In this document: in pieces, positions 1 through 8,893 of the stretch
Position numbering within the stretch: the first letter of the stretch is position 1
Layout of the letters: the number at the start of each line of letters is the position of its first letter
Source of the DNA: JAHEEM01 sp036396795
GTDB taxonomy: Bacteria > Pseudomonadota > Gammaproteobacteria > Steroidobacterales > Rariloculaceae
DNA: 64,000 nt
NCBI GenBank assembly: GCA_036396795.1
Contig: DASWKF010000134.1
Span: 1 to 64,000, forward strand
Reading direction: 5' to 3'
Position numbers and translations under genes: made by a program
Notes under the pieces: generated by a model
What the model was told of the DNA's origin: nothing
Database searches by the model: none
Seen by the model: the letters and a program-made list of their open reading frames with translations, nothing else

Positions 1-36
1 AGCCACGGCTGCGCGTTATGCCCAGAGGGTGCCAGG

Positions 37-234
37 ATGGCGAAACTCACAAAGAAGCGGAAGAGCTCCGCATCGGTCACCCCTGCCGGAAAATCCTCCT
101 CGGCGACTGCCAATTGGAAGGACATGGCGGACTCCTTATTCGCCTCAATGACCGTAATTTTCGACCTCTCGCCATGCCCCCGTACAGTAAGGATTTACCG
201 AGACGGGCGCGATCCTAATTGGCTGTTGCCCTGA
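37..234 (+). CDS. Possible small Lys/Ser-rich ORF, unassigned
   Basis: This is a 65-residue open frame starting MAKLTKKRKSS. I do not recognise it. Its 3' end overlaps the convergent DUF6064 gene by 20 bp. The first 214 bases hold no other convincing gene, so this may be a small real protein, the edge of a rearranged gene or a chance frame. No clear ribosome binding site was seen. Confidence 0.18.
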   Translation: MAKLTKKRKSSASVTPAGKSSSATANWKDMADSLFASMTVIFDLSPCPRTVRIYRDGRDPNWLLP

Positions 235-862
235 CGGGACGGATCAGAGAACCAACCAGCCAAAGGATCGCCGCAGCAAGGAGACCGAGGTCCTGCGGAA
301 CGTCTAGGAGAAACGCCGCGCTCCCGCCAATCACGCTCCACAGGAGAGGTATTAGCGCTGGTACCCACGGCCTCGGATGCCTGACCAGCAGCAAGAGACC
401 CAGCGTAAAGATTATCGTGGGGCAGGGGGCGGCGCCAAACAGTGGAGTTTCCGGATACGGATGCGTCACGAGCAGGCCCACCAACGGGTACACCACGAAC
501 GAATAGGCGACAAGCACGATCGCGAGCCAAGCGCGGAATCCCGGGATGATCGCGAAACTCATTCGGCCGCGGATGACGCCTTCCACCAGGAATACCAAAG
601 CAGCCAGCGCAAACAGCGCGCCGAAAACGTAGGCCGCGTCGTTTATTGCCGAAAAGTACGTCCAGTGGTAGCCAATCGCCATCGCCAACCAAAACGTGCA
701 AAGGACGGCCGCGATGGCTCCATCGGCCCACTTGGGGCGCCAAAGCAGCAACGTCACTGCAAATAGGCCGAGGCCGGCTGCAACGAACTGCAACGGCCAG
801 ATCGCCGTGTTGTAGGCCGCGAATACTTGCAGGAACTCAGTTCGGGAAAAGGGTAGGATCAC
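215..862 (-). CDS. DUF6064 family integral membrane protein
   Basis: The 215-residue protein is almost entirely hydrophobic, with six to seven predicted membrane spans. It opens with ILPFSRTEFLQVFAAYN and then has a GYHWTYFSAIN stretch, both typical of the DUF6064 family, which is of unknown function and lies in the inner membrane. The start is a GTG at 862-860. It is divergent from the hydrolase whose ATG lies only 17 bp away, so the two share a very short promoter region. The neighbours give no functional clue. The family call is recognition from memory of the N-terminal pattern. Confidence 0.72.
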   Translation of the reverse strand: MILPFSRTEFLQVFAAYNTAIWPLQFVAAGLGLFAVTLLLWRPKWADGAIAAVLCTFWLAMAIGYHWTYFSAINDAAYVFGALFALAALVFLVEGVIRGRMSFAIIPGFRAWLAIVLVAYSFVVYPLVGLLVTHPYPETPLFGAAPCPTIIFTLGLLLLVRHPRPWVPALIPLLWSVIGGSAAFLLDVPQDLGLLAAAILWLVGSLIRPVRATAN

Positions 863-879
863 GATGGCACACTAGGACG

Positions 880-1851
880 ATGGCAAAACGTATCTTACTT
901 ACGATTGCTGCCGCGCTGATCGTAGCGGCGATTTTCGCTTCCGCGGCATATCGTGCCGATATGAAGCGCGAGTATGAACGGGTCCGCGCGAGCGGCACCG
1001 TCCTATTTTCTCCCTACGGAGACATCGAGTACACGGAAGGCGGATCGGGGCCGGCAGTGCTCGTGATTCATGGAAGCGGCGGCGGCTACGATCAGGGCGA
1101 GCTCGTCGCCGATGCCGTTTTGGGCGAAGACTTCCGCTCGATTAGGCCTTCGCGCTTTGGATACCTGCGCTCGACGTTCCGCGAGGATGCGACGTGGGAG
1201 GATCAAGCCCATGCGTACGCATACTTGCTCGATCATCTGGGCATAGATCGCGTCGCGGTCGTCGCCATGTCCCACGGCGGGCCTTCTGCCCTACTCTTCG
1301 CCGTGCTGCACCCCGAGCGTGTGTCCTCACTGACACTGGTTTCCTGTGGCGTCGCCTCTTCATTGAGCCCGGACCAAGCACAGGCCGACCGCAAGGGCGA
1401 AATACTGACGTCGATCTTCAAGTTTGATTTTCCATATTGGGCCGTTAGCAAGCTTGCGAAGAGGCGGTTCATGCAGTTCATGGGCGCCACCGACGCCGTC
1501 ATCGCGAGCCTTACTTCCGCTCAGCGGCTATGGGTTGAACGCATCATCGATTTTATGAATCCGGCATCTTTGCGATCCGCCGGTGTCGCGTTCGATAATG
1601 AAGGTACGTTGCCAGGCAGGCGCATTGCCGGGATCACAGCGCCGACCCTCATATTCCATGCTGTCGACGACACGCTACAGCTCTATCACAATGCCGAGTT
1701 CGCAGTCTCGACCATTCCGGACGCGAAACTCGTTTCGTTCGAGCATGGCGGCCACGTCGTAGTGATTGTGGAGCAATCGACTATTCGTGCTGCCGCGCAA
1801 GAGCATATCGTCATTCACATGCGGGACCTGTCTACGGCAGATGGCGGATGA
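880..1851 (+). CDS. Alpha/beta hydrolase with N-terminal membrane anchor or signal
   Basis: The protein has 323 residues. Residues 5-23 form a hydrophobic segment (ILLTIAAALIVAAIFASAA), so it is probably exported or membrane-anchored. The hydrolase fold follows. It has an HGSGGG oxyanion loop at about 64-69, a nucleophile elbow AMSHGG with Ser131, and a late FEHGGH motif that could supply the catalytic His. Substrate cannot be told. The open frame extends upstream to 646, but that part overlaps the divergent DUF6064 gene. I therefore place the start at the ATG at 880, directly before the hydrophobic segment, with a weak AGGA in front. Confidence 0.75.
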   Translation: MAKRILLTIAAALIVAAIFASAAYRADMKREYERVRASGTVLFSPYGDIEYTEGGSGPAVLVIHGSGGGYDQGELVADAVLGEDFRSIRPSRFGYLRSTFREDATWEDQAHAYAYLLDHLGIDRVAVVAMSHGGPSALLFAVLHPERVSSLTLVSCGVASSLSPDQAQADRKGEILTSIFKFDFPYWAVSKLAKRRFMQFMGATDAVIASLTSAQRLWVERIIDFMNPASLRSAGVAFDNEGTLPGRRIAGITAPTLIFHAVDDTLQLYHNAEFAVSTIPDAKLVSFEHGGHVVVIVEQSTIRAAAQEHIVIHMRDLSTADGG

Positions 1852-2242
1852 GCTCCCCCATCGGATCGGTACTACCAGCATCCCGTCTAAGCCGACATTC
1901 GTTAACAGCATCTGTATGACCCCAACGGGTCGATAGGTTGAATTCGCGACCATCATTTAGCCATCATGAATCCGCCGAACGCTCAAGGATCCGGATTTCT
2001 CCAGATCTCGGTCGTGCCTTGGCCATGCGAAAGCACTTGCCACATAGCACGAGAAAGAGAGTGTAACTTATGGATTGTTAGCGAGGGCTCGCTGCCAACG
2101 CTATCTTGCGTTGGTCACTGCCTTGGATATCGCCTGCAGCCGCGCATCCCTATGAGGAAATCGGGGGGATTTTGTCACCAAGCCCGAAGGTTCAAGTGAA
2201 CTCCCCAGGGCCTTCACCGGGGGGGGCGGAACGTTAGACCGA
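1852..2242. other. Intergenic region with no convincing gene
   Basis: This 391-base gap lies between the hydrolase stop and the TetR stop. It holds one 77-codon plus-strand frame (1966-2199) with no recognisable similarity, no hydrophobic pattern and unremarkable composition. A G-rich run near 2217-2227 faces a C-rich stretch just upstream, but no U-tract makes it a clear terminator. Confidence 0.5.
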
Positions 2243-2836
2243 TCATGGCAAAGTTGCAGCCACTGTCGGCAGAACTAGCGCCGCGAACAAGTCGTCGACG
2301 TCTTTTGGCGGAAGCGAGCTCCCGCTCTCGATCCACCAATTCAACACCAGGATGAAGGTCGATGCGATGTGCGCCACAAGAAGATCCGCAGGAATCCGAC
2401 CCGCCCCCTTGCGGCGTCGTTGAGACGCCGTCTTAACGTTTTCGGTGATCGATTCCACGAGCACGCCTCGAAGATGCTCGTGAATGACGGCCCGGCCCTT
2501 GGCGCCCATCCTGCCCTCGCCCATCTGCCGATGCCGATAGAGATGCTCAAAGATGGGAAGGCTGAACGAAAGGATCTCTTTTGGCCCCTTCGCTGAGGAT
2601 GACGGCGGCTCCGATTGAACCGCGCGAAGCATGTCGTGTATGCAGCTCGCGAGCAGCGCGTCCTTATCCTGGAAATGCAGATAGAAGGTCGACCTGCCGA
2701 CATTGGCCCGCTCCAGAATTTCCCTGACCGAGATGGCCTCGTACGGCTTTTCGCGAATTAACGAATCGAGGGCCCCCGTCAGCAGCTTCTGCGTCTTTTG
2801 GATTCGCCGATCCTCTACCCGTCTTCCTGGAACCAT
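2243..2836 (-). CDS. TetR/AcrR family transcriptional regulator
   Basis: The protein has 197 residues. The N-terminal DNA-binding domain (about residues 12-58) contains the helix-turn-helix ISVREILERANVGRSTFYLHF, followed by the usual DKDALL that starts the ligand domain. The C-terminal half is the variable effector-binding region. I chose the ATG beginning MVPGRRVEDRR; the open frame reaches 2875, but the extra residues are basic and untypical. It is divergent from the SAM methyltransferase at 3055 with a 218-bp gap, the classic layout of a repressor controlling its neighbour and itself. The ligand is unknown. Confidence 0.88.
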   Translation of the reverse strand: MVPGRRVEDRRIQKTQKLLTGALDSLIREKPYEAISVREILERANVGRSTFYLHFQDKDALLASCIHDMLRAVQSEPPSSSAKGPKEILSFSLPIFEHLYRHRQMGEGRMGAKGRAVIHEHLRGVLVESITENVKTASQRRRKGAGRIPADLLVAHIASTFILVLNWWIESGSSLPPKDVDDLFAALVLPTVAATLP

Positions 2837-3054
2837 CAGTTTCCTCCGAAACCGGCGCGAGGAGATAGCGAACAAGGCTAGCGGTTTTGTCCGCTATGGC
2901 ACACGCGTGCACTCCCCGTTCTTCGCAGCATCGTTCCTGAACACTATCGTAGTTCATGAACACATGTCCATTTCCATCCGGCTGTTCCGATTCGAGAGTT
3001 CGACCCGGCGGCGGCCGGCGAAACATCACGTGATGACACAGAAGGAGGAATGCG

Positions 3055-3750
3055 ATGACGGTGGTGGATGGGAATGTTGCTCCTCGCACGGCCGGTGCGG
3101 TCCTGCATTCGGCCGCCCGTTATGATCTGCTGGTCTGGCTGCTGACGCTCGGTCGCGAGCGAGTTTTTCGAGAGAAGATTCTCCGGCTGGCTCGCCTTCA
3201 ACCCGGCGAGGCGGTCCTGGATGTCGGCTGCGGAACAGGAACTCTGGCGATCGCAGCCAAACGGCAAGTCGGGCCTGCCGGCATCGTCTACGGCATCGAC
3301 GCTTCGGCCGAGATGCTTGCTAGAGCGGAGAACAAGGCGAGAAAGACCGGCGTCGACATCGTCCTAAAGAATGGGATGGCGCAAACGCTGCCGTTTCCCG
3401 ATGCCGAATTCGACGTCGTGCTGGCCACGATCATGCTGCATCATCTGCCGCGCAAGGCACGCCAGCAGAGTGCTGCGGAGATGCGAAGGGTTCTAAGACC
3501 CAGCGGGCGCGTACTCGCTGTTGACTTCGGGTTGGCCGCACGCGAGAGGAAGGGCCCTTTCGCGCATTTTCACCGCCATGGTTATCTCAAACTCCGCGAC
3601 ATTATTGGCTTACTAAGCGAGGCGGGCCTGAACAACGTCGAAAGTGGAGCTGTGGGATTTCGCGATTTGCAGTTTGTTCTCGCGAAGGCGTCTCCAGCGT
3701 CCGATAACGGAGCATTGCAATCGAATGTTAGAAGCTCTCAGACGACATAG
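3055..3750 (+). CDS. Class I SAM-dependent methyltransferase
   Basis: This is a 231-residue UbiE/Methyltransf_11-type enzyme. Motif I, VLDVGCGTG, lies at residues 54-62. The acidic ribose-binding end of strand 2 is GIDAS, and the motif IV region reads FDVVLATIMLHHLP. This is the usual core for methylating a small or lipid-like molecule; the substrate is unknown. A strong ribosome binding site (GGAGGA) sits seven bases before the ATG. It is divergent from a TetR gene that probably represses it. Its 3' end overlaps a small membrane-protein gene. Confidence 0.85.
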   Translation: MTVVDGNVAPRTAGAVLHSAARYDLLVWLLTLGRERVFREKILRLARLQPGEAVLDVGCGTGTLAIAAKRQVGPAGIVYGIDASAEMLARAENKARKTGVDIVLKNGMAQTLPFPDAEFDVVLATIMLHHLPRKARQQSAAEMRRVLRPSGRVLAVDFGLAARERKGPFAHFHRHGYLKLRDIIGLLSEAGLNNVESGAVGFRDLQFVLAKASPASDNGALQSNVRSSQTT

Positions 3751-3967
3751 CCGCCTGCGCGTGCGTGGCTGGATGCGGCTGGTGGTCGTAGTCCTTCTGA
3801 TCGCCGCTCACGGCATCATCCTCTACTGCTTTTCGTCGCATGTGGCGTTATCCGTGGCGGTAGTATCGAGCGCGATCGTTCTGCTGGTGATCAAGCATCT
3901 CGGATTGCTCGGGTCCGCGTACGCAGCTTTACAGCGCGCCCGGCGCAATGCACGGCGAGATGGGTGA
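3725..3967 (+). CDS. Small two-TM membrane protein
   Basis: The 80-residue protein has a basic N-terminus (MLEALRRHSRLRVRGW), two hydrophobic segments at about residues 17-35 and 39-60, and a basic tail. It overlaps the 3' end of the methyltransferase gene by 26 bp in another frame, which suggests translational coupling. I do not recognise a family. The ATG at 3725 was chosen because the upstream part of the frame lies inside the methyltransferase gene. Confidence 0.55.
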   Translation: MLEALRRHSRLRVRGWMRLVVVVLLIAAHGIILYCFSSHVALSVAVVSSAIVLLVIKHLGLLGSAYAALQRARRNARRDG

Positions 3968-4187
3968 ACACCGAGCACGGCCGATTTCGGCTCGCCGTGA
4001 TCGGTGGACAGATAGAACATCGTATACGAGATCATCCGGCCGACCAGAATCACGACCGTCCATAGGACGATAGCAGCGACTTTAATGCGGAAGTATGCGT
4101 TCCCGTACGCCGACGCAACGATTCGGCAACCGCTCTTGCAAGGAACGTCGCTTGCAGCCACTCAAAGAGCGATTCAAGTACCGACAC
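3823..4187 (-). pseudogene. Remnant of a DUF6644-like small membrane protein
   Basis: A GTG-started frame at 4187 reads VSVLESLFEWLQATFLARAV, which looks like the N-terminus of DUF6644-type membrane proteins. After about 24 residues that frame becomes meaningless and stops near 4050. A neighbouring frame (4161-3823) resumes with NAYFRIKVAAIVLWTVVIL, which resembles the C-terminal membrane helix of the same family. The central helices are missing. I read this as one gene with a large internal deletion plus a frame change. Its first codon overlaps the stop of the preceding fragment. The family assignment is from memory. Confidence 0.4.
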
Positions 4188-4383
4188 GAATCACCTTGTT
4201 ACCACCGATCCGAACGATGCGTCGCCTGAACGCCAGCAGCGGCAAACCGAACAGCACCACACCAATACCCCCGAGCGCAAGTGATTCCTGCCAAAGCTTC
4301 CGCCATCTGGCGCCGTTGATGAACACGCCCAGTATGATCTCCATGTAGCAGCCAAACGGACTCCGGAGCGACAGCGCCTGTTA
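4174..4383 (-). pseudogene. C-terminal fragment of an ABC-2 type transporter permease
   Basis: A minus-strand frame open from about 4383 encodes SPFGCYMEIILGVFINGARW, a hydrophobic stretch around GVVLFGLPLLAF and a basic RRRI ending. This is the pattern of the last periplasmic loop and final membrane helix of ABC-2 permeases. The rest of the permease is absent: upstream there is a stop and then, by 4461, the end of glgP. It is followed by the DUF6644-like remnant with overlapping start and stop codons, so both were probably one operon before truncation. Confidence 0.4.
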
Positions 4384-4460
4384 GCGCATCTGGCGTCGAA
4401 GCTCTGACTGCCTCATTGCCCCCACGTTTCGTTCCGTTGCCGGCGAGCGGACAACCGCAG

Positions 4461-6158
4461 TCATCTGAAATAGGCATCGCTGACATAGCGTCGCAGCATT
4501 CGGTGACTGTTGAACTGAGAGGCATTCTTGCTGATCGCGCCTTTCATGACGGCTATCCATCGGACGCGATCCTCATAGTAGAGCGGCAGCACGTCTTCGC
4601 GGAGACGCCGGTAGAGCGAAGCAGCCGCCGCCGCGTCGCTACCGTCCACAGAATCGATTGGCCAGCCAGTCACACCCGGCACACAACCCTCGATCCACCA
4701 GCCGTCGAGAACGCTCAAGCTCGGCACGCCGTTGAAGCTCGCCTTCATGCCGCTCGTGCCCGAGGCCTCGAGCGGCGGGCGCGGCGTGTTGAGCCAGAGA
4801 TCCACGCCCGCGACCAGCGCTTGGGCAGCCGCCATGTCGTAGCCCGCGATGAACGCCACCGGAATCTGGTCGGCGAACTCGACCGCATGCGCGTGCAAAC
4901 GCTTTATCAGTGCTTTGCCGTCGTGATCCCGTGGGTGTGCCTTACCCGCGAGCACGATTTGGAGCGGCCGCTGCTTGGTCAACTCGCGCAGCGCGAACAG
5001 GTCGGAGAACAGAAGATCAGGACGTTTGTACGCCGTCATGCGCCGTGCGAAACCGATCGTCATGCGATCGGGATCGAGCTCGACGCGCGTGCGTTGCCGC
5101 ACGAGGTCGATCAGCTGCTGCTTGGCCTCCACGTGCGCCTGCCAAATCGCCTCATCCGCGATTTGATCCGCGCGCACGAGCAGTTCGGGCTCATGACACC
5201 AGCCCGGCAGGTGCTCATTGTAGAGCCGCGAGAAGCTCTTCGCCGTCCAGGTGTAGGGATGAACGCCATTGGTGACGGCATGCACGCGATAACCTGGGAA
5301 CATCGTTCGCGACACCTCAGCGTGCTTCTTCGCGACGCCGTTGACGTAGTCGCTGAGATTGAGCGCAAGCCGCGTCATGTTGAGCCGATCGCGGCCGCCG
5401 AAGCGCTTGAGCTCCTCGAGCTTCGGGCCATCCCCGAGAACCCGGGCTACGAGATCGTAGGAGAATTGGTCGTGCCCCGCTTCCACGGGCGTGTGCGTCG
5501 TGAAGTTGCACTCCGCGCGGACGCCAGCGAGATCGAACGGAGCGCCGTCGGGGCCGATGTCGTCGGCGGAATAGGCCGCACGTTGCGCAAGCTCGAGCGC
5601 GAGCAGCGCCGCGTGCCCTTCGTTCAGGTGATACTGGCGGATCCTGAATCCCAATGCGTACAGCATGCGTACGCCCCCAATGCCGAGGATGGCTTCCTGT
5701 TTCAGCCGGTATGCCTCGTCACCGCCGTATAAGTAATGAGTGAGCTGGCGGTCTTCGGAACCGTTCTCATCGATATCGGTATCGAGCAGCAAGACGGGTA
5801 TGACCCCGTTCTGGTGACCCTTGAGCTCGTAGAGCCACGCCCGTATCCACACACGGCGGCCTTCGAGATGCACGACGACCATCGCGTCGCTCGGCGAAGC
5901 GTGCTGCTCGGGCGCCCAGGGATCAGGGCCTTCCCGCTGCGTGCCGTCATCGGCCAATGTCTGCTGGAGGTAGCCCGCCCGGCTGACCAAGGTGACTGCG
6001 ACCATGGGCAACTCGAGGTCCGCGGCCGATCGCAACGTGTCCCCGGCGAGCATGCCGAGCCCTCCCGCATAGGTGGGAATGTCGCTGCGCAAGGCGATTT
6101 CCATCGAAAAATAGGCGACGCGGGATTGGCGCGTATAAGTATCTGCGGTATCGACCAT
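4461..6158 (-). CDS. glgP: Alpha-glucan (glycogen) phosphorylase
   Basis: The 565-residue GT35 enzyme releases glucose-1-phosphate from glycogen or maltodextrin using inorganic phosphate and a PLP cofactor. The N-terminus has YFSMEIALRSDIPTYAGGLG, as in the short bacterial alpha-glucan phosphorylases (shorter than the 800-residue E. coli type). The PLP region EASGTSGMKASFNG begins at residue 464 and holds the cofactor Lys. It is the last gene of the ten-gene minus-strand run; its ATG overlaps the ftsH stop (TAATG). If the run is one transcript, it would be expressed with the copper ATPase. glgC lies 19 kb away under a matching promoter. Confidence 0.9.
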   Translation of the reverse strand: MVDTADTYTRQSRVAYFSMEIALRSDIPTYAGGLGMLAGDTLRSAADLELPMVAVTLVSRAGYLQQTLADDGTQREGPDPWAPEQHASPSDAMVVVHLEGRRVWIRAWLYELKGHQNGVIPVLLLDTDIDENGSEDRQLTHYLYGGDEAYRLKQEAILGIGGVRMLYALGFRIRQYHLNEGHAALLALELAQRAAYSADDIGPDGAPFDLAGVRAECNFTTHTPVEAGHDQFSYDLVARVLGDGPKLEELKRFGGRDRLNMTRLALNLSDYVNGVAKKHAEVSRTMFPGYRVHAVTNGVHPYTWTAKSFSRLYNEHLPGWCHEPELLVRADQIADEAIWQAHVEAKQQLIDLVRQRTRVELDPDRMTIGFARRMTAYKRPDLLFSDLFALRELTKQRPLQIVLAGKAHPRDHDGKALIKRLHAHAVEFADQIPVAFIAGYDMAAAQALVAGVDLWLNTPRPPLEASGTSGMKASFNGVPSLSVLDGWWIEGCVPGVTGWPIDSVDGSDAAAAASLYRRLREDVLPLYYEDRVRWIAVMKGAISKNASQFNSHRMLRRYVSDAYFR

Positions 6159-8002
6159 TACTCGGCCCCCTGACGCGTTGCGGTCGTCGCGGCGATCGGC
6201 AGCGCGGCTCGCAAGTTCTTGAGATCCGTCTGATCCAGGGTCTCCTGCGCGAGCAGCTGCTCGGCCCCAGCATCGAGCAGCGCACGGTGATGCTTCAGAA
6301 GACCGAAAGCGCGATCGAATGCCGCGTTGACGATCGCTCGAATAGCCTCGTCGATCGACCGAGTCGTCGCCTCGCTGAGCCGATGCGATTCGCCCGCGGG
6401 TCGCACGCCGAGGAACGTTTGGCGCTCCGTTTCATAGGTGGCGTGACCCAGGCGCTCGTCCATGCCGTAACGCGTGATCATGCTGCGGGCAATGTCGGTG
6501 GCTTTCGCGAGGTCGTCTGCCGCACCGGTCGACAGATGGCCGAACACCAAATGCTCGGCCGCACGGCCACCCAGTAGCACCGTGAGCTTGTTCTCGAGCT
6601 CTTCACGCGTCATCAGGAAGCGATCTTCGGTCGGACGCTGAATGGTATAGCCGAGCGAGCCGATGCCGCGCGGTATGATCGAAACCTTGTGCACGGGATC
6701 GACACCGGGCACGAGCATCGCGACGAGCGCGTGGCCGATCTCATGATGCGCGACGATGCGCCGCTCCCGCTCGTTGAGCAGACGATTGCGTTTCTCGAGT
6801 CCGGCCACTATTCGCTCGACAGCCTCGGTGAAGTCCGACAGCGCGACGGCCTCGGCGCCGCGGCGCGTCGCGAGCAACGCCGCTTCATTGACGAGGTTCG
6901 CGAGATCGGCGCCGGAGAATCCCGGCGTGAGCTCGGCGATTTGCTGCGTGTCGAGGTCTTCCTCCAGGCGGATCTTCTTCAAGTGCACGCCGAGGATCTG
7001 GATTCGGCCGAGCTTGTCTGGCCGGTCGACGAGCACCTGGCGATCGAAGCGCCCTGCCCGGAGCAACGCAGGATCGAGAATCTCCGGTCGATTTGTCGCG
7101 GAGAGCAGGATCAGGCCCGTGCTCGGGTCGAATCCGTCGAGCTCCGAAAGGAGCTGGTTCAGTGTCTGCTCCTTCTCATCGTGTCCTCCCATGGGATTCA
7201 TGCCGCGCATGCGCCCCAGAGCGTCTAGCTCGTCGATGAAGATGATCGCAGGCGCCTTCTGCCGCGCCTGCTCGAAGAGATCGCGAACCCGAGCCGCACC
7301 GACCCCGACAAACATCTCAACGAACTCCGAGCCGCTGATCGAGAAGAACGGCACACCGGCTTCGCCGGCAACGGCGCGCGCGAGCAAGGTCTTGCCCGTG
7401 CCGGGGGGGCCAACGAGGAGCACGCCTTTCGGGGCCCGCGCACCGAGCTTGCCGTAGCGGTGCGGATCTTTGAGGAACTCGACGATTTCCTGCAGCTCGA
7501 CCTTCGCCTCATCGACTCCGGCCACGTCGTCAAAGGTCACCTTCGTGTCCTTTTCCATGTAGACCTTGGCCTTGCTCTTGCCGATCGCCATCATTCCGCC
7601 CATGCCCTGCTTCTCGGCGAACTTAGGCAAGAGATACATCCAGACCGCGAGGAAAACGAGCGCCGGCAGCACCCATGAGAGGATCTGCCGGAAAAAGGTG
7701 TTTTCGATCACGCCTCGAAACTCGACGTCGTACTGCTCCAGCTCGCGCGCGATATCGACGTCGACGCGCGGCGTGGTGAACTGATGCGGCCCCTCTTCAG
7801 GGGCGTCACGGTAGGTTCCGCGTAGCGTGCTATTCAGAATCTCGACGTCCTGGATCCGGCCCGCCTCCAGCGCCCGCTGAAATTGGCTGTATGGGATCTC
7901 TTCGACGTGCTGCGAGGCCACCCAGATGTCACGCAGCCACATCACCGCGAGAATCGCCAAGATGAAGTACCAGATGCTGATCTGAGTGTGCCGTTCCATC
8001 AC
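6158..8002 (-). CDS. ftsH: ATP-dependent zinc metalloprotease FtsH
   Basis: This is a 614-residue membrane AAA+ protease that extracts and degrades membrane and misfolded proteins. It has a TM helix at about 9-27, a periplasmic domain, a second TM at about 107-125, Walker A GPPGTGKT at 198-205, Walker B IIFIDELD at 253-260, the SRH segment around ATNRPEILDPALLRAGRFDR, and the zinc site HEIGH at 420-424. All are intact. Its start overlaps the stop of the PRPP synthetase gene region (TGA at 7999). It sits in an accessory operon with copper and carbohydrate genes, so it is probably a second FtsH paralogue used under stress. Confidence 0.95.
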   Translation of the reverse strand: MMERHTQISIWYFILAILAVMWLRDIWVASQHVEEIPYSQFQRALEAGRIQDVEILNSTLRGTYRDAPEEGPHQFTTPRVDVDIARELEQYDVEFRGVIENTFFRQILSWVLPALVFLAVWMYLLPKFAEKQGMGGMMAIGKSKAKVYMEKDTKVTFDDVAGVDEAKVELQEIVEFLKDPHRYGKLGARAPKGVLLVGPPGTGKTLLARAVAGEAGVPFFSISGSEFVEMFVGVGAARVRDLFEQARQKAPAIIFIDELDALGRMRGMNPMGGHDEKEQTLNQLLSELDGFDPSTGLILLSATNRPEILDPALLRAGRFDRQVLVDRPDKLGRIQILGVHLKKIRLEEDLDTQQIAELTPGFSGADLANLVNEAALLATRRGAEAVALSDFTEAVERIVAGLEKRNRLLNERERRIVAHHEIGHALVAMLVPGVDPVHKVSIIPRGIGSLGYTIQRPTEDRFLMTREELENKLTVLLGGRAAEHLVFGHLSTGAADDLAKATDIARSMITRYGMDERLGHATYETERQTFLGVRPAGESHRLSEATTRSIDEAIRAIVNAAFDRAFGLLKHHRALLDAGAEQLLAQETLDQTDLKNLRAALPIAATTATRQGAE

Positions 8003-8880
8003 ATCCTCTCGACGGCGGCCGCCACGGCATCGGATACGTCGATCTCATTCGATTCGTGGGCGATAGTGTTGGTCGTCACGACTCGCTCCGCCCCGGCAGA
8101 TCGCAACGCTCGATGCGCATCATCGGCGAACACGGCGTGAACCCCAACGCAGATCGGTGCCGGCAGATCCGTGCGCTTCAAGTGGCGGACGGTTTCGATC
8201 ATCGTGCGCGCCGTGGAGATGATGTCATCGACCAACACCGGTTGACGATTACGCCAGCACTCGACGTCCGGCACGGAAACCTCGACGTCTCGATCGCCGC
8301 GGCGCGTTTTCTCGAGCACGACATACGGCGCCGAGGCACGGCGCGCCACGTCGGCGACCCATTGCTCGCTCTCGGAGTCCGGGCCGACGACGAGCGGCTG
8401 CTCGATCTCCGCCTGAATCCATTCGGCCATGAGCGGCGCCGCATGAATCACTTGCGCCGGAACGGAATAGAGTTCGGCGAGCGCCTCGTAACGATGTAGA
8501 TGGGGATCGATCGTGACGAGCGCATCGATGCCTCCCGACAGGAGCTTCGCGAAGGAGCGCGACGCTACGGCTTCACCCGGATTGAAGCGCGTGTCCTGGC
8601 GCATATGCGCAAGATAGGGAGCTACCAGGATGACGCGGTGTGCGCGCAGCTCATGCGCCAAATCCACAATGAACAGCAACGGTAGCACTTTCGGATTGGG
8701 GCGATCCAGGGTCGCGACCACGATGACGTCGCGGCCTTGGCACAAGGTCGCGAGTCGCACGTAAGTCTCTTCATCTGGAAACTGACGCATCGTCAGCGAC
8801 GCGATGTCCGCGCCCAACGCTTCCGCGAGTCGGCGCCCGATGGATTCGTTGCCCGGGTAGATGACCATGAGCGGTCTCAT
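7999..8880 (-). CDS. prs: Ribose-phosphate pyrophosphokinase (PRPP synthetase-like)
   Basis: The 293-residue protein makes PRPP from ribose-5-phosphate and ATP. It begins MRPLMVIYPGNESIG, has PDEETYVRL, the ATP-site segment MRQDTRFNPGEAV and the PRPP-binding loop VLVDDIISTARTM. The RFNPGE form of the ATP motif resembles the archaeal/alternative class rather than housekeeping enterobacterial Prs. I chose the ATG at 8880, with GAAGG before it, over one at 8910 that would overlap the upstream gene by 17 bp. Context with a nucleoside/AMP phosphorylase suggests recycling of pentose phosphates. This is likely a paralogue, not the housekeeping copy. Confidence 0.85.
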   Translation of the reverse strand: MRPLMVIYPGNESIGRRLAEALGADIASLTMRQFPDEETYVRLATLCQGRDVIVVATLDRPNPKVLPLLFIVDLAHELRAHRVILVAPYLAHMRQDTRFNPGEAVASRSFAKLLSGGIDALVTIDPHLHRYEALAELYSVPAQVIHAAPLMAEWIQAEIEQPLVVGPDSESEQWVADVARRASAPYVVLEKTRRGDRDVEVSVPDVECWRNRQPVLVDDIISTARTMIETVRHLKRTDLPAPICVGVHAVFADDAHRALRSAGAERVVTTNTIAHESNEIDVSDAVAAAVERM

Positions 8881-8893
8881 CTGGGACCTTCGA

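Noticed and set aside
4416..5732. 438-codon plus-strand frame
   Set aside because: Antisense to glgP, Arg/His-rich shadow.
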